Shown: positions 52,778 to 63,400 of the stretch, piece by piece
Numbering within the stretch: the first letter of the stretch is position 1
Layout of the letters: each line of letters opens with the position of its first letter
Assembly: GCF_016107575.1 (NCBI RefSeq)
Contig: NZ_JABAST010000014.1
Location: forward strand, 1-64,000
Direction: 5' to 3'
Origin: Psychrobacter faecalis
Lineage (GTDB): Bacteria; Pseudomonadota; Gammaproteobacteria; Pseudomonadales; Moraxellaceae
DNA length: 64,000 nt
The notes under the pieces: model-generated
Told to the model about the DNA's origin: nothing
The model's input: the letters and a program-made list of their open reading frames with translations, nothing else
Databases searched by the model: none
Translations under genes and position numbers: made by a program

Positions 52778-54835
52778 ATGCTACCCACTTCTAAGACTCA
52801 TAACCGCCCTACCGCTTTTGCTAAATTAGCGCCTTTTTCTAAGCAACCATATACGCTACATAAGCCTGCTCACTACCTAGCATCACTGACCTTATTGGCG
52901 AGTGTTATACTGACGCCGCTATGTGCGCAAGCGGCTTTGCCAGAAGCGATTCAGACAGCGCTTACGCGCGCAAACTTAAGCGCGACCGATATTAGTATTA
53001 TCATCACCCCAGTCGGTGATAAAACTGCGAGCCGCTTGCCTGCGCCCATTCAGGTAATTGATAGCCCTAAAGCCGCTAATCTGCCAGAATCGTTAACTAC
53101 TGGCAATGACACTGCTGAACCTGAAAGCATCCAAAAACAAACGACTCAAAATAATAATATTAATGCTAAAGAAATAACGGTACATCAAAGCGCCTTAGTG
53201 ACGATTGAAAAACAGACGATTAAGCAACATGCAAGACAGCTGCACGCTTATACCGATGACCCTTATACCTATCAAAGTATAGAAAGCGTGCCACCGCTAC
53301 TGCCAGATGACGCTTTAAAACTCACCAAAAATCCTACTAAGAATGAAAGCAGCAAAAACAATAACGACAAATCGACTGCTCATAATCCCGCTATCAAAAT
53401 TTCGTTTTCACCGCTATTAAGCCATCAAGCCGATATTGCGCGCACGCCTGCCAGCACCATGAAACTGGTGCCAAGTTTTATCGCCTTAGATACATTGGGT
53501 GCTGACTTCGTTTGGCATACCCGCGTTTATCATACGGGTATTATTATTGGCGATACGCTCTATGGCGACTTGATTATTCAAGGCAGTGGCGATCCAAAAA
53601 TGACCCACGAACGCTTACAGCAACTGCTTTATAAAGTGCAAACGGCTGGCATCCGCCATATCAACGGCGATATCATCGTCGATAGTAGTGTGTTTAAAAA
53701 CGTCACCAAAGACCCTGCAGCCTTTGACAACTCGCCACTACGTCCTTACAACGCCAGCCCCGATGGTTTTTTGGTCAATTTTAGCAGTGTCGGTATTCAG
53801 AGCTATCCGCTAGACAATACGCGCGCGCAGCTAACCTACACACCGCAATTGGCAAATTATCAATTGCCAAGCATGATAAATATGCGCTCGGCTGCTTGCG
53901 GGCAAGCGCGCTATAGTATTGCGCCGCAGTGGCAAGCGGCACAATTAACGCTTAATAGCAATTTGCCAGACAGCTGCGGCGAACATGCTTTTTATGTCGC
54001 CTACCCTGATGCCAAAGATTTCGCCGCCCGCGTCATTGCCTCTAAATGGCAAACACTTGGCAATACCTTAAGTGGCAAAGTCATCGCTCAAGAAACGCCT
54101 TATCATGCCAATGAAACTGCCAATAAACAGAAAAAATCGCCACATGGTTTGGCAGCGATTGCCATGTCACCCTTGCCCGTCGTCAGCTATCCTTCTTTAA
54201 ACCTTAAGCAGCAGATTTATGATATCAATCACTTCTCTAATAACGTGATGACCGAACAAGTAGCGCTTTCTATCGGCGCTTATAAAACAGATGTGAATAA
54301 AAACGACACGCATCAAGAAAGCGTTAATAAGCAAGGCACTGATACCGATAAAACAATTAACAATCAAGCAATCAGCTTATATCAATTTGGTCAGCCAACA
54401 GCGACCGACTATCCGCAAGCGCTGCAATCAATCAATCAGTGGTGGCAAACCAACTTAACTACTACTCCGCCGCATTTGACCAATGGCTCAGGACTCTGCC
54501 GCGATTGCAGCATCAGTGCCGCCAACTTAAGCGAGCTGTTGACCTACGCATACAACCAACCAAGCTTTGATGCTTATGTGAGCTCGCTAGGCATTGCTGG
54601 CGTCAGTGGCACCATCAGCGCCCATAGTGACCGTTTACCCAAGTCGCAAGCCATCGGTCGCGCTTGGATAAAAACGGGTACCTTAAATAATGTCACCTCG
54701 ATGGCAGGCTATGTCAAAGGTTTGTCTGGGCAAGACTATGTGGTAGTCGGACTGATTAATACCGATCATGCGCTTAATACCTATACTGCCCGTACCGTAT
54801 TAGATAGCATGTTAGATTGGACAGCACAGCATTGA
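52778..54835 (+). CDS. dacB: D-alanyl-D-alanine carboxypeptidase/endopeptidase, PBP4 type
   Basis: 685 aa from the ATG at 52778 (an upstream TTG is possible). Signal peptide ending near LCAQAALPEA. Penicillin-binding motifs: SxxK in PASTMKLVPSF (about residue 224), SxN in HFSNNVMTEQ (about 486), and KTG in WIKTGTLNNVTSMAGY (about 631). Much longer than E. coli PBP4 (477) because of a Lys/Asn-rich insert between the signal and the catalytic domain (about 80-200) and another near 505-525 (NKNDTHQESVNKQGTDT). It trims peptidoglycan crosslinks in the periplasm. The long asparagine-rich inserts are unusual. Confidence 0.95.
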   Translation: MLPTSKTHNRPTAFAKLAPFSKQPYTLHKPAHYLASLTLLASVILTPLCAQAALPEAIQTALTRANLSATDISIIITPVGDKTASRLPAPIQVIDSPKAANLPESLTTGNDTAEPESIQKQTTQNNNINAKEITVHQSALVTIEKQTIKQHARQLHAYTDDPYTYQSIESVPPLLPDDALKLTKNPTKNESSKNNNDKSTAHNPAIKISFSPLLSHQADIARTPASTMKLVPSFIALDTLGADFVWHTRVYHTGIIIGDTLYGDLIIQGSGDPKMTHERLQQLLYKVQTAGIRHINGDIIVDSSVFKNVTKDPAAFDNSPLRPYNASPDGFLVNFSSVGIQSYPLDNTRAQLTYTPQLANYQLPSMINMRSAACGQARYSIAPQWQAAQLTLNSNLPDSCGEHAFYVAYPDAKDFAARVIASKWQTLGNTLSGKVIAQETPYHANETANKQKKSPHGLAAIAMSPLPVVSYPSLNLKQQIYDINHFSNNVMTEQVALSIGAYKTDVNKNDTHQESVNKQGTDTDKTINNQAISLYQFGQPTATDYPQALQSINQWWQTNLTTTPPHLTNGSGLCRDCSISAANLSELLTYAYNQPSFDAYVSSLGIAGVSGTISAHSDRLPKSQAIGRAWIKTGTLNNVTSMAGYVKGLSGQDYVVVGLINTDHALNTYTARTVLDSMLDWTAQH

Positions 54836-54934
54836 CAATATCGACCACACTGATAGAAAGCATTAATAAAAATCAGCGTTCATGCTTAATATGTTTTAAC
54901 ACTCTATGCTTTACCCTTTATAAAGGTTATTTTT

Positions 54935-55459
54935 ATGTCACGCAAACCAATGCAGCTTAGCAAGCGTCTTAGTCCAGCAAAAGATGGTCAAACAGCGGGC
55001 AATACTTCTAGCAACCTAAACGTAATGCCGCCTAAAATGGCGCCATATATCGGATTCTTTGCGGTGGGTTATGTTTTGGCCAGCGCCATATTTATGATGG
55101 TGCAAACCAAATTTGCCCTAAACTCACAGCTGGTCACTGTCGTATCCATCATCGTCGGCGCTTATATCGCGGTGCATAAATTTATTAAGCATCAACAGCG
55201 CGCGCTAGATAAAAAGGAAATCAATCGCTTGATGTTTGGCGGCGTTGCGGTGGTTTGGCTACTTACCATAGTTTATTTCTTAGGTATCTGGTTTTTCTTA
55301 TTTGATGCCGTAAGCCGTGAGGTATTAACCGAGATGGCTATACAGCGACCGCTACCGCTGCTTTCGGCATTGGTGATGATATTGGTGTTGAGCTTAGTCA
55401 GCGCGCGTCTTAGTATCTTATTAATCAACCGCCTCCTTAATCCTAAGCAAAGCCGTTAA
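54935..55459 (+). CDS. ABZJ_00895-type membrane protein
   Basis: 174 aa with four membrane spans (about 37-55, 63-80, 100-124, 142-163). The style FFAVGYVLASAIFMMVQTKF, KFIKHQQRALDKKEINRL and YFLGIWFFLFDA matches the ABZJ_00895 family of Moraxellaceae. Function unknown. A basic N-terminus of about 35 residues lies in the cytoplasm. Start ATG with AAGG upstream. Confidence 0.8.
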   Translation: MSRKPMQLSKRLSPAKDGQTAGNTSSNLNVMPPKMAPYIGFFAVGYVLASAIFMMVQTKFALNSQLVTVVSIIVGAYIAVHKFIKHQQRALDKKEINRLMFGGVAVVWLLTIVYFLGIWFFLFDAVSREVLTEMAIQRPLPLLSALVMILVLSLVSARLSILLINRLLNPKQSR

Positions 55460-55640
55460 GCATAAATTTATTGAACGACCATCGCTGCCCTTAACTCGCT
55501 ACTAAATGCTCAAAAATACAACCTCATACAAACTTTTTGCCCTATTAATGATGAAATTCCGTTACGCTGTTTGTAGCCAAACCATATTTGCTAGCGACAA
55601 AATAGCGGACAGTATTTTATGATTAATAGGAGCCCAGATA

Positions 55641-56201
55641 ATGGACATGCTGCTTTTTGACAATATAGAAAAACTTGGGCGCATTATCTTAACAGCGGTC
55701 ATGGTTTATGCGTTAATTGTGTTAATTACCAAAGTATCTGGCAAACGCTCAACCTCGCAGCTTAATCACTTCGACTGGATTGTGACGGTGATGATTGGCT
55801 CTTTGAGCGCCAGTACGATTTTACTCGAAGAAATCCCGTTTATCGAAGGCAGCGCCGCTATTGTGACCTTGTATTGTTTACAGTTTTTAGTGACTAAATA
55901 TGCTTCTGTCTCGGTCAGTTTTAGTCATCTTATTTTATCGGAGCCGCGGATTGTTTTTTATCAAGGGCAATTCTTACCAGATGCCATGCGTAATGAGCGC
56001 CTAACGCGTCAAGAGCTAGAAAGCGCGATGCGTTCTGAAGGTATTAATAGTTTTGATGATATCGAAGCGATTGTTTTTGAGTCAGATGCGACATTGACGA
56101 TTATTCCAAAACCTACGCCCTCGAATAGTAAAAACGACGAGCAACAGAGTGATGACGGCGTATCAGAAACCATCAAGCCGCTAATGTCAAATGATGACTA
56201 G
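55641..56201 (+). CDS. DUF421 domain membrane protein (YetF-like)
   Basis: 186 aa. Three membrane segments in residues 12-90; the conserved block GKRSTSQLNHFDWIVTVMIG; then the cytoplasmic DUF421 domain: RIVFYQGQFLPDAMRNERLT, LTRQELESAMRSEGI, and DDIEAIVFESDATLTIIPK. In Bacillus, YetF-like proteins are spore-related; the role in gammaproteobacteria is unknown. The acidic C-terminal tail (NSKNDEQQSDDG) is variable. Start ATG with AGGAG. Confidence 0.9.
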   Translation: MDMLLFDNIEKLGRIILTAVMVYALIVLITKVSGKRSTSQLNHFDWIVTVMIGSLSASTILLEEIPFIEGSAAIVTLYCLQFLVTKYASVSVSFSHLILSEPRIVFYQGQFLPDAMRNERLTRQELESAMRSEGINSFDDIEAIVFESDATLTIIPKPTPSNSKNDEQQSDDGVSETIKPLMSNDD

Positions 56202-56280
56202 GAAAGATGCTCTAAGCGCTTTAAGGTGATAGCGTTTTAAAATAAAAACATTGAGTTAAAATCTAAAATTTAAAACATGA

Positions 56281-56316
56281 AAAAAGGACAGCACATCTCA
56301 ATCTGCTATCCTTTTT
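56281..56316. terminator. Bidirectional terminator between the DUF421 and DUF2147 genes
   Basis: Stem AAAAAGGACAGCA / TGCTATCCTTTTT with one mismatch, flanked by A and T tracts. Confidence 0.9.
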
Positions 56317-56367
56317 GTTTTATAAGCTTGCTTTATAAATTTGCTTTTATAAGAGCACTGGTAAAAA

Positions 56368-56814
56368 CTACTTAATGCGTTGCCAGGTTTGCGAGCGACC
56401 AAAGACAGGTGTACCGACATAACCGCGCAGTTTTAAGCTTTGGCCATTATCACTCAAGGTTAGCTTACCAGAGTAAGTTTTTCCCGACTCAGGGTCGACC
56501 AGCTTACCGTCACTCCACTGGTTATTACCATCGGCTTTTAGACCTGACAGGATCTGTAGGCCTTCAACCGGTTTGTTTTTTAGGCTGCCAGGACATTTGG
56601 TACAAAGCGCGTCTGCCTTTTCTTTATTCAATACTTTGATGATTTTTCCTGAAACTTTACCACCGCTTTCGGTCAATTGAATAACGGCTTTTTTCTCGCC
56701 GGTTTTATCATCAATGGTTTGCCACTGCGTGCCGTTTAAAGAAGCAGCAAACACAGAGGTTGAGAGTAGCGCACCTGCGCTAAGTGCTAATAGGCTTGAT
56801 ATAGTACGGTTCAT
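56368..56814 (-). CDS. DUF2147 exported protein
   Basis: 148 aa. Signal peptide MNRTISSLLALSAGALLSTS with cleavage near VFA-A. DUF2147 domain: LNGTQWQTIDDKTGEKKAVI, VSGKIIKVLNKEK, CTKCPGSLKNKPVEGLQIL, GKLVDPESGKTYSGKLTLS, and LRGYVGTPVFGRSQTWQR. It is a small periplasmic beta-barrel of lipocalin-like type; function unknown. Start ATG with AAAGGAG. Confidence 0.93.
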   Translation of the reverse strand: MNRTISSLLALSAGALLSTSVFAASLNGTQWQTIDDKTGEKKAVIQLTESGGKVSGKIIKVLNKEKADALCTKCPGSLKNKPVEGLQILSGLKADGNNQWSDGKLVDPESGKTYSGKLTLSDNGQSLKLRGYVGTPVFGRSQTWQRIK

Positions 56815-57089
56815 GAACGACTCCTTTCGTTTAAATAATATTGCAAACTATCTTATGCTCTATCAAAAAGACGGTACAGGGTTGCTGACGCTTTCTTTAC
56901 CATTCAACGATAAGACTATGTAAAGATAAGACCATGTAACGATAAAAGCAATGAGTGTAGAAAAGAACAACTGTTGGTCAAATGCTAGTAAAGCATAAAA
57001 AAATACTTTGTAAAAGGTCTGTTTGTTACAATACCTTAAGCGCAGAATCTTTTTGTTACATTTAACCCATTATAAAAGTGGTCTATATT

Positions 57090-57578
57090 ATGAAAGTAAG
57101 AATATTGAGTGTTGGAAATAAAATGCCCAAATGGGTACAAACTGGTTTTGATGAATATTTTAAGCGTATCCAGCCCATGCTTAATACTGAAATCGTAGAA
57201 ATTGCCGCCGCTAAACGCGCCAAAAACCCCTCAGACGCCAATTTGGCGCAGTACCGTGAGCAAGAAGGTCAAGCGATATTGGCCGCTCATGCTGCGGCTG
57301 GACGCGAGCAATTATGGGTGCTCGACGTAAAAGGTAAAATGCTCTCAACCGAACAGCTGGCTGAAAAATTGGCGGATGGCATGCAGCAAGGCGATGATAT
57401 TGCGTTGGTCATTGGCGGCGCTGACGGCGTATCGCCAGAGGTATTGGCAAAAGCAGATGTGAAATGGTCGTTATCTGCACTGACGCTGCCGCATCCTTTA
57501 GTGCGCGTGGTATTAATGGAACAGCTGTATCGCGCCATGAGTATCAATCACAACCATCCTTATCATCGCGGTAATTAA
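57090..57578 (+). CDS. rlmH: 23S rRNA (pseudouridine1915-N3)-methyltransferase
   Basis: 162 aa from the ATG at 57090; a GTG-type start four codons earlier is less likely. SPOUT methyltransferase (155 aa in E. coli) that methylates pseudouridine 1915 of 23S rRNA. Motifs: MKVRILSVGNKMPKWVQ, LDVKGKMLSTEQLA, LVIGGADGVSPEV (SAM knot), and C-terminal SINHNHPYHRGN. No ribosome binding site stands out. Confidence 0.95.
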   Translation: MKVRILSVGNKMPKWVQTGFDEYFKRIQPMLNTEIVEIAAAKRAKNPSDANLAQYREQEGQAILAAHAAAGREQLWVLDVKGKMLSTEQLAEKLADGMQQGDDIALVIGGADGVSPEVLAKADVKWSLSALTLPHPLVRVVLMEQLYRAMSINHNHPYHRGN

Positions 57579-57694
57579 AACCTTTATAAAAACAGTCATT
57601 TGCTATAAAAATCAACCATGCCCTATCAAAAATAATGGCGACGCGTCATGGTAAAACGGATTGAAATATAGGCGCGCGCCCTAATAAATGCACC

Positions 57695-58615
57695 ATGAAA
57701 CATCCTAAACCTGCGACACCTAAAGCCATGACCGCTGCTTTGCAACCTGAGCGCGAACGTCAAAATACAACAACATCCAAGCCAGCACCCATTACCTCAG
57801 CGGCTGCTTGGACAGACGCGTCTGCGCTAGCAACTGCCATAACGCCCTCAAAACAGGCTAAATTGCCCGCGCTATTTATCTCGCATGGCGCTCCGACGCT
57901 CGCCATCGAACAATCGGCAACCACCAGTGCGCTGGCACGTATCGGTCAAAACTTGCCCAAACCGCGCGCCATTATCATTATGTCAGCGCATTGGCAGTCG
58001 GCTAAACTTGAAATCAGCAGCAATCCGCGACCAAAGACGTGGCATGATTTTTCTGGCTTTGCGCCCGAGCTCTATGAGTTGCAGTATCCAGCAGCCGGCC
58101 AGCCAGCGCTTGCAGAGACATTGGCGCAGCAGCTAACGGCGCGCGGTATTACCTGCCGTGTAAACCCTTTACGCGTCAGTGACCACGGGGTTTGGGCGCC
58201 GCTTTTACACCTGTATCCTGAGGCTGATATACCCATCGTGCAAATATCCTTGCCACGCCATTATGACAGCATCGCTTGCTATCAGTTGGGCGCGCAGTTG
58301 GCGCAATTGCGCGCCGAGCAAATCCTTTTGATTGGCTCGGGCAATATCACCCACAATTTACAGGCGTTACGTTGGCAAGCTGAAAGTATCGATGAGACCG
58401 CCAAAGACTTTAAAGTTTGGCTATTACAGCAACTAAAAACGGATATTCCAAGCGCTTTAGATTGGCAGCAATATCCTAATTATCAAAATGTACATCCAAG
58501 CGATGAGCACCTATTGCCATTATTTTTTGCTTTAGGTGCCGGTCAACGCGTCTCTGTGGTGCATCAAAGCATGGCGCATCACAGTTTGGGTATGGATATT
58601 TATCGCTTTGATTAG
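57695..58615 (+). CDS. ygiD: 4,5-DOPA dioxygenase extradiol (YgiD/LigB family)
   Basis: 306 aa. LigB-type extradiol dioxygenase with a single-domain barrel. Metal-binding His residues lie in LFISHGAPTL, IIMSAHWQS, SDHGVWAPLLHL and HPSDEHLLPLFFAL. The first about 55 residues (Ala/Thr/Lys-rich) are absent from E. coli YgiD (262 aa) and may be a misannotated or real extension; the core starts near LPALFISHG. Substrate (DOPA or other catechol) is inferred from the family only. Confidence 0.9.
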   Translation: MKHPKPATPKAMTAALQPERERQNTTTSKPAPITSAAAWTDASALATAITPSKQAKLPALFISHGAPTLAIEQSATTSALARIGQNLPKPRAIIIMSAHWQSAKLEISSNPRPKTWHDFSGFAPELYELQYPAAGQPALAETLAQQLTARGITCRVNPLRVSDHGVWAPLLHLYPEADIPIVQISLPRHYDSIACYQLGAQLAQLRAEQILLIGSGNITHNLQALRWQAESIDETAKDFKVWLLQQLKTDIPSALDWQQYPNYQNVHPSDEHLLPLFFALGAGQRVSVVHQSMAHHSLGMDIYRFD

Positions 58616-58714
58616 TGCTTATCTACTACAGCCCCTAAACTTTTAATCAAAGCGTTTTTGCTAATCTCTACTTTTTAATATAGAAGTTATCAAAACTCTT
58701 TTAATCATATAAAA

Positions 58715-60208
58715 CTATTTCTCAAAAGCCGGTTTGGTAAACATGCCAGCACGCTCCATCTCGCCTGCGATACTAAATAGCGTCGTTTCATCATTCATGC
58801 GCCCGATCAGCTGCATCCCAATCGGCAGACCTTTTTTACTCATACCAACAGGTAACGACATTGCTGGTAAGCCGGTGACATTACCCAAGATAGTAAAGCC
58901 CATTTTACCAAGTACTGGGGCGCTGAGCTTTTCAATCATACCTGAGCTAAAAGCAAATCTGCCCATGTTAATGCCTTTATTGAGCAGGCCTGCGCTGCGC
59001 ATCAGTGTTTCATCCATACGGCTTGGCGGTAGTACGCCATGCTTGACCGCAGGCGTTGGAACGGTCGGGCATAAAATCATATCGTAGGTCTCAAGCAGCA
59101 AACCTGTTTGGTATTGGCTATCGTGCCAGCCATGCTTAGCGTGGGCTAAATTAACGGCGGATAATGAGCGCCCAAGCATCGCCATATTATAAGTCTGCGG
59201 CTCAAGGTTTTGGATATGCTGCGCGCCGTAACAACGCTCGATATTATCAATGGTAAAAGCGGTATGGGCACAGACCACCACTAAAAAATCATGCCAAAAT
59301 TGCTCAATATTAATATTTGGCTCAGCTGGGACCACACGATGACCCATGGCTTCTAGTTGCTTCGCGGTTTTTTCTAATACAGCAAGTACTTCTTTATCGA
59401 CCTCAGTATTGGAAACCAATGGCTGTTGATGCAGGGCAATGGTTAATTGCCTTGGCGCGCGCATGGCGGCTTGCAAAAACGTGCCGTCGGGCGGTGCAAT
59501 GACGTAAGGCGCGCCGATTTCTGCGCCGCTAGTCGCATCAAGCATCGCCGCGCTATCACGCACACTTCGCGTAATTACATGGTCAGCGACCGCCCCTTCC
59601 CAGCCCTCGCCAATTTTTGGGCCCATAGGGTTACGGCCTCGACTAGGTTTAAAGCCAAACGCGCCGCACCATGCCGCCGGAAAGCGTATCGAACCACCGC
59701 CGTCACCTGCGCCTGCCATTGGCACGATACCACTTGATACCGCTGCGGCACTACCGCCCGATGAACCACCAGAGCTATAGCCTTTTTTAAAGGGATTGTG
59801 TGTGACGCCATGAGCTTTGGGCTCAGTAGTGATAATCAAACCAAATTCTGGCGTATTGGTTTTGCCAAAGGTATTGACGCCAGTGGCTCTCATACGCTTA
59901 ACGATTTCGCTGTCGCTTTCTGATACGATATTGACGCTGCGACTGCCCATGGTAATTGGCTCATCGGCAAAATGAAACGACAGGTCTTTGAGCAGATAAG
60001 GGACGCCGTTAAAGACGCCTGTTGGCAAGCCTTTTTCTGCAGCAGCATAAGCACGCTCATCAAAGCGGTGGATAATGGCGTTTAATTTAGGATTGAGCGC
60101 ATTGGCTTGATTCACGGCGGCATCTAACAATTCTTTGGCACTGACTTCCCCTGCATTCACCAGCGCTGCCAACGCTAATGCATCGTACTGGGTATATTCT
60201 TTAAACAT
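58715..60208 (-). CDS. Amidase (NylA-like amidase-signature hydrolase)
   Basis: 497 aa from the ATG at 60208 (AAGGA upstream). A 24-codon upstream extension with a poor context was not chosen. Amidase-signature triad Lys74 (YLLKDLS), cis-Ser150 ([14 protein letters not shown]) and nucleophile Ser173 ([12 protein letters not shown]). Similar in style to 6-aminohexanoate-cyclic-dimer hydrolase and related bacterial amidases; the actual substrate is unknown. Not GatA: it lacks the GatCAB context. Confidence 0.93.
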   Translation of the reverse strand: MFKEYTQYDALALAALVNAGEVSAKELLDAAVNQANALNPKLNAIIHRFDERAYAAAEKGLPTGVFNGVPYLLKDLSFHFADEPITMGSRSVNIVSESDSEIVKRMRATGVNTFGKTNTPEFGLIITTEPKAHGVTHNPFKKGYSSGGSSGGSAAAVSSGIVPMAGAGDGGGSIRFPAAWCGAFGFKPSRGRNPMGPKIGEGWEGAVADHVITRSVRDSAAMLDATSGAEIGAPYVIAPPDGTFLQAAMRAPRQLTIALHQQPLVSNTEVDKEVLAVLEKTAKQLEAMGHRVVPAEPNINIEQFWHDFLVVVCAHTAFTIDNIERCYGAQHIQNLEPQTYNMAMLGRSLSAVNLAHAKHGWHDSQYQTGLLLETYDMILCPTVPTPAVKHGVLPPSRMDETLMRSAGLLNKGINMGRFAFSSGMIEKLSAPVLGKMGFTILGNVTGLPAMSLPVGMSKKGLPIGMQLIGRMNDETTLFSIAGEMERAGMFTKPAFEK

Positions 60209-60357
60209 AACTGACCGTCCTTGGAGAGTGACAGATTTATACTTTTTTAAATTGATGCTTATTTTTTTATAAACACTCACCAGTTTAGTATAAAAAATGA
60301 CGATTTATAATCGATATACAAACTCATTGGTCATTCAGACGATGACAGTATTCTTTT

Positions 60358-60405
60358 CCCATAAAAAAAGACGAGCCACGTTCGTTACTCGTCTTTTTTT
60401 ATGGG
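60358..60405. terminator. Terminator downstream of ftsK
   Basis: Palindrome CCCATAAAAAAAGACGAG / CTCGTCTTTTTTTATGGG with a 12-nt loop, 15 nt after the ftsK stop. Confidence 0.95.
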
Positions 60406-60419
60406 AAATCTATTAATTT

Positions 60420-63400
60420 TTACATCAACAGCTCGCGCTTACCACTTTTGCCCATAGAGCTGACCAAGCCAGCCTCTTCCATCGAGTCAACGATACGCGC
60501 CGCGCGGTTATAGCCGATGCTAAATTTCCGCTGGATACTAGATGCTGATACTTTACGCGTTTCCATTATAAAAGCCACGGCATCATTATATAAATCGTCA
60601 TCTTCGCCAGAGGCATTTGCGGCACTACCGCCGCCACTGGGACTCGATAGCTCAAAGTTGCCGGCCATATTATCAATATAATCGGGTGCGCCGCGTTCAC
60701 GCCATGCATCACAGACACGGTTGACCTCTTCGTCACTGACATAAGCACCATGGACGCGGTCGGGCTCAATTTGCCCAGGGCCTAAGAACAGCATATCGCC
60801 GTTACCAAGCATGTCTTCTGCGCCCCCGCTATCCAAAATCGTCCGCGAATCCACTTTTGAGTTTACTCGGAGCGCAGCACGCACTGGGATATTGGCTTTA
60901 ATCAAACCCGTGATAACGTCAACTGACGGACGCTGAGTGGCAAGCATTAAATGAATGCCAGCCGCGCGTGATTTTTGTGCCAATCGCGTAATAAGTTCTT
61001 CGGCTTGCTTACCGACCTGCATAATCATATCGGCAAACTCATCGGCGACAATAACAATCATCGGTAAGGTTTTAAGCTTTGGCGCTTGGCTAATACTGAC
61101 GCTGTCATTGGGACGCCATAAGGGATCAAGCATTGGATTCCCAGATTTTTCAGCGGCGATGACTTTTTTATTAAACTCGTTAAGTTTACGCACTTTTAAT
61201 AAACTCATCAGCTGATAACGGCGCTCCATCTCTGCCACGCACCATGACAAGGCGCTGGCCGCTTCGGTCATATCAGTGACGACAGGTGTGAGAAGATGCG
61301 GAATATCATTATAGTTGGCAAGCTCGAGCTGCTTTGGATCAATCAAAATCATACGCAGCTCATTTGGCGTATATTTGAGTAGCATAGAGAGTAGCATCGA
61401 GTTGACCAATACCGATTTACCAGAGCCTGTGGTACCCGCAACGAGCATATGCGGCGCGCGCGCAAGATCGGTGATAATCGGATTACCGCCGATATCTTTA
61501 CCCATCGCCATGCTGATTTGCGCCTTGGGATCTTTAAATTTTTCCGTATTTAGTAGCTCAATCAAACGCACCATTTCGCGCTTTTTATTGGGTACCTCGA
61601 TACCGATATACGGCTTACCCGGAATGACCTCAACCACACGAAGCGACGCCATCGATAACGAACGTGCCAAATCGCGTGAAATACCCGTCACCTTGCTGGC
61701 TTTAACCCCAGGCGCAAGCTCTACTTCAAAGCGCGTCACCACAGGGCCTGGAATGGCATTGACCACGTTTGCTTTGACGTTGAATTCTTGCAACTTAATC
61801 TCTAACAACTCTGACAATTGCTCGAGCTCAGCGATGGTATAGCTTGGCTTACGGTTAGGGTCTGGCTTATCTAAAATCGACAGCTCTGGAATCGGTGTCA
61901 GGCTACTACGATAAGCGGCTGTTTGCATCGAGCGTGATTTTTGACTAAAAGCGGCATCATCACTAATATGCGGCATCACCGGCAGATTAGTGTCGTCAGC
62001 TCGGCTGTCATCTTCTGGCACCATGTCAGTAATATGATTACTGCTATCACCCTCTGGCACCGCAAAGGTTACGGTCGGTTTAGCGGCCGCCGGAGCAATA
62101 TTGGTCACCGAAGTACCAGTGTCCACCGTTGGTGCTAATTTTGGATTGGCAGGCGGGGTATTGGTCGGCGTCATGTCAGTCATTTCGCTGACTTCATCTA
62201 CTTTATCGATTTCATCACTTAGCGCAGCGTTATCTGTTTGCCAGTCTTTCGTCACTTCATGTTGAGTTGACAGCACCTCATGTTGAGTTAAAGGCTCAGA
62301 GTTATCGGTAAACTCAGAGTCTTCGATAGACCAAGCTTCAGAGAAGTCATCCATCGAATCATCAATGTCATTACCGATTAAATCCTCTGCTACTTTTTGC
62401 TCCTTGGCGAAAGAGGTCTGCATTACTGGCGCTTCAATGACGGTTTGTTTCTGTTCTACCTTAGACGCTACTGGCACTGCGGCGTGTTCTGCTAACCACG
62501 CATCTGCTAAGTTATTAACTTCTAAGCTATCAACTCCTAAATCAACGCTTTCTGTCATTTCATCTTCATCAGCAATATCATTAATGTCATCAAAAGCAAC
62601 AGACGTAGCAGCAGAATCGTAACCAAACGTCTCTTGCTCAGCCATTGCTTCACGCGCCAACAAGTCCTCAACCGTATCAGCATCGTTCCAAGCAAAACTT
62701 GGTTCAACTTTACGTGCAGGAGCGGTAATAGAATTTACAGTAGCTGTTTTTATAGTAGCTGTTGACGCTTGCGGCTGATGGACGTGTTTGAAACTACTTG
62801 TATTCGCAGAAGCTGGTTGCAATTGACCATCTTGCGCTGCGCTATTCGTTGCCGTTTGTGCTACTGCTGCCGCCGCTGACATAGACGCTTTAACGCTAGC
62901 ACCAAGACCTGACGTCGCCAAAAACTCTTTTAATACGTTGTTAAAACGACCATTTTTATCGGCGGTTTGAGCATGACTAGCATGGTCAGTAGCTGGCAAA
63001 TCGAGTGGTAACTGCTCAAAACCTTGCGCCGCTTTTTCATCGCTCATACTTTCATCATTTTGCTGTTGCTCAGACGCTGTCGGCGCAGCTTGTCTATTTG
63101 CTCGCTTACTCTCATTCCCTTGAGCCGCATTGTCTTGAACTGCAGTATCACGCCATGACCACGTTTTGATTTTTTGATAAATCGCTAACCAATGAATATT
63201 AAAAGCAAATGTGGCAGTAATCACCACAAATACCGTCAAGAATATTACACTACCCCACTGCGATAATAATTGTGCCAAACGTGCTTGCAGCTCAAGCCCA
63301 ATAATACCGCCAGCAACCCCTTTTAGCCCTGATGTCATCGGGTCTGCCACTTGCTGTACTAGCGCTACCAATTGCGCAAATAAGGCGCTGGCACTTAACA

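Noticed and set aside
58715-60280. Amidase as GatA of the Glu-tRNA amidotransferase
   Set aside because: There is no gatB or gatC beside it and the sequence style matches NylA-type amidases.
62365-62622. Plus-strand ORF opposite ftsK
   Set aside because: It is an antisense shadow of the Asp/Glu/Ser-rich FtsK linker.
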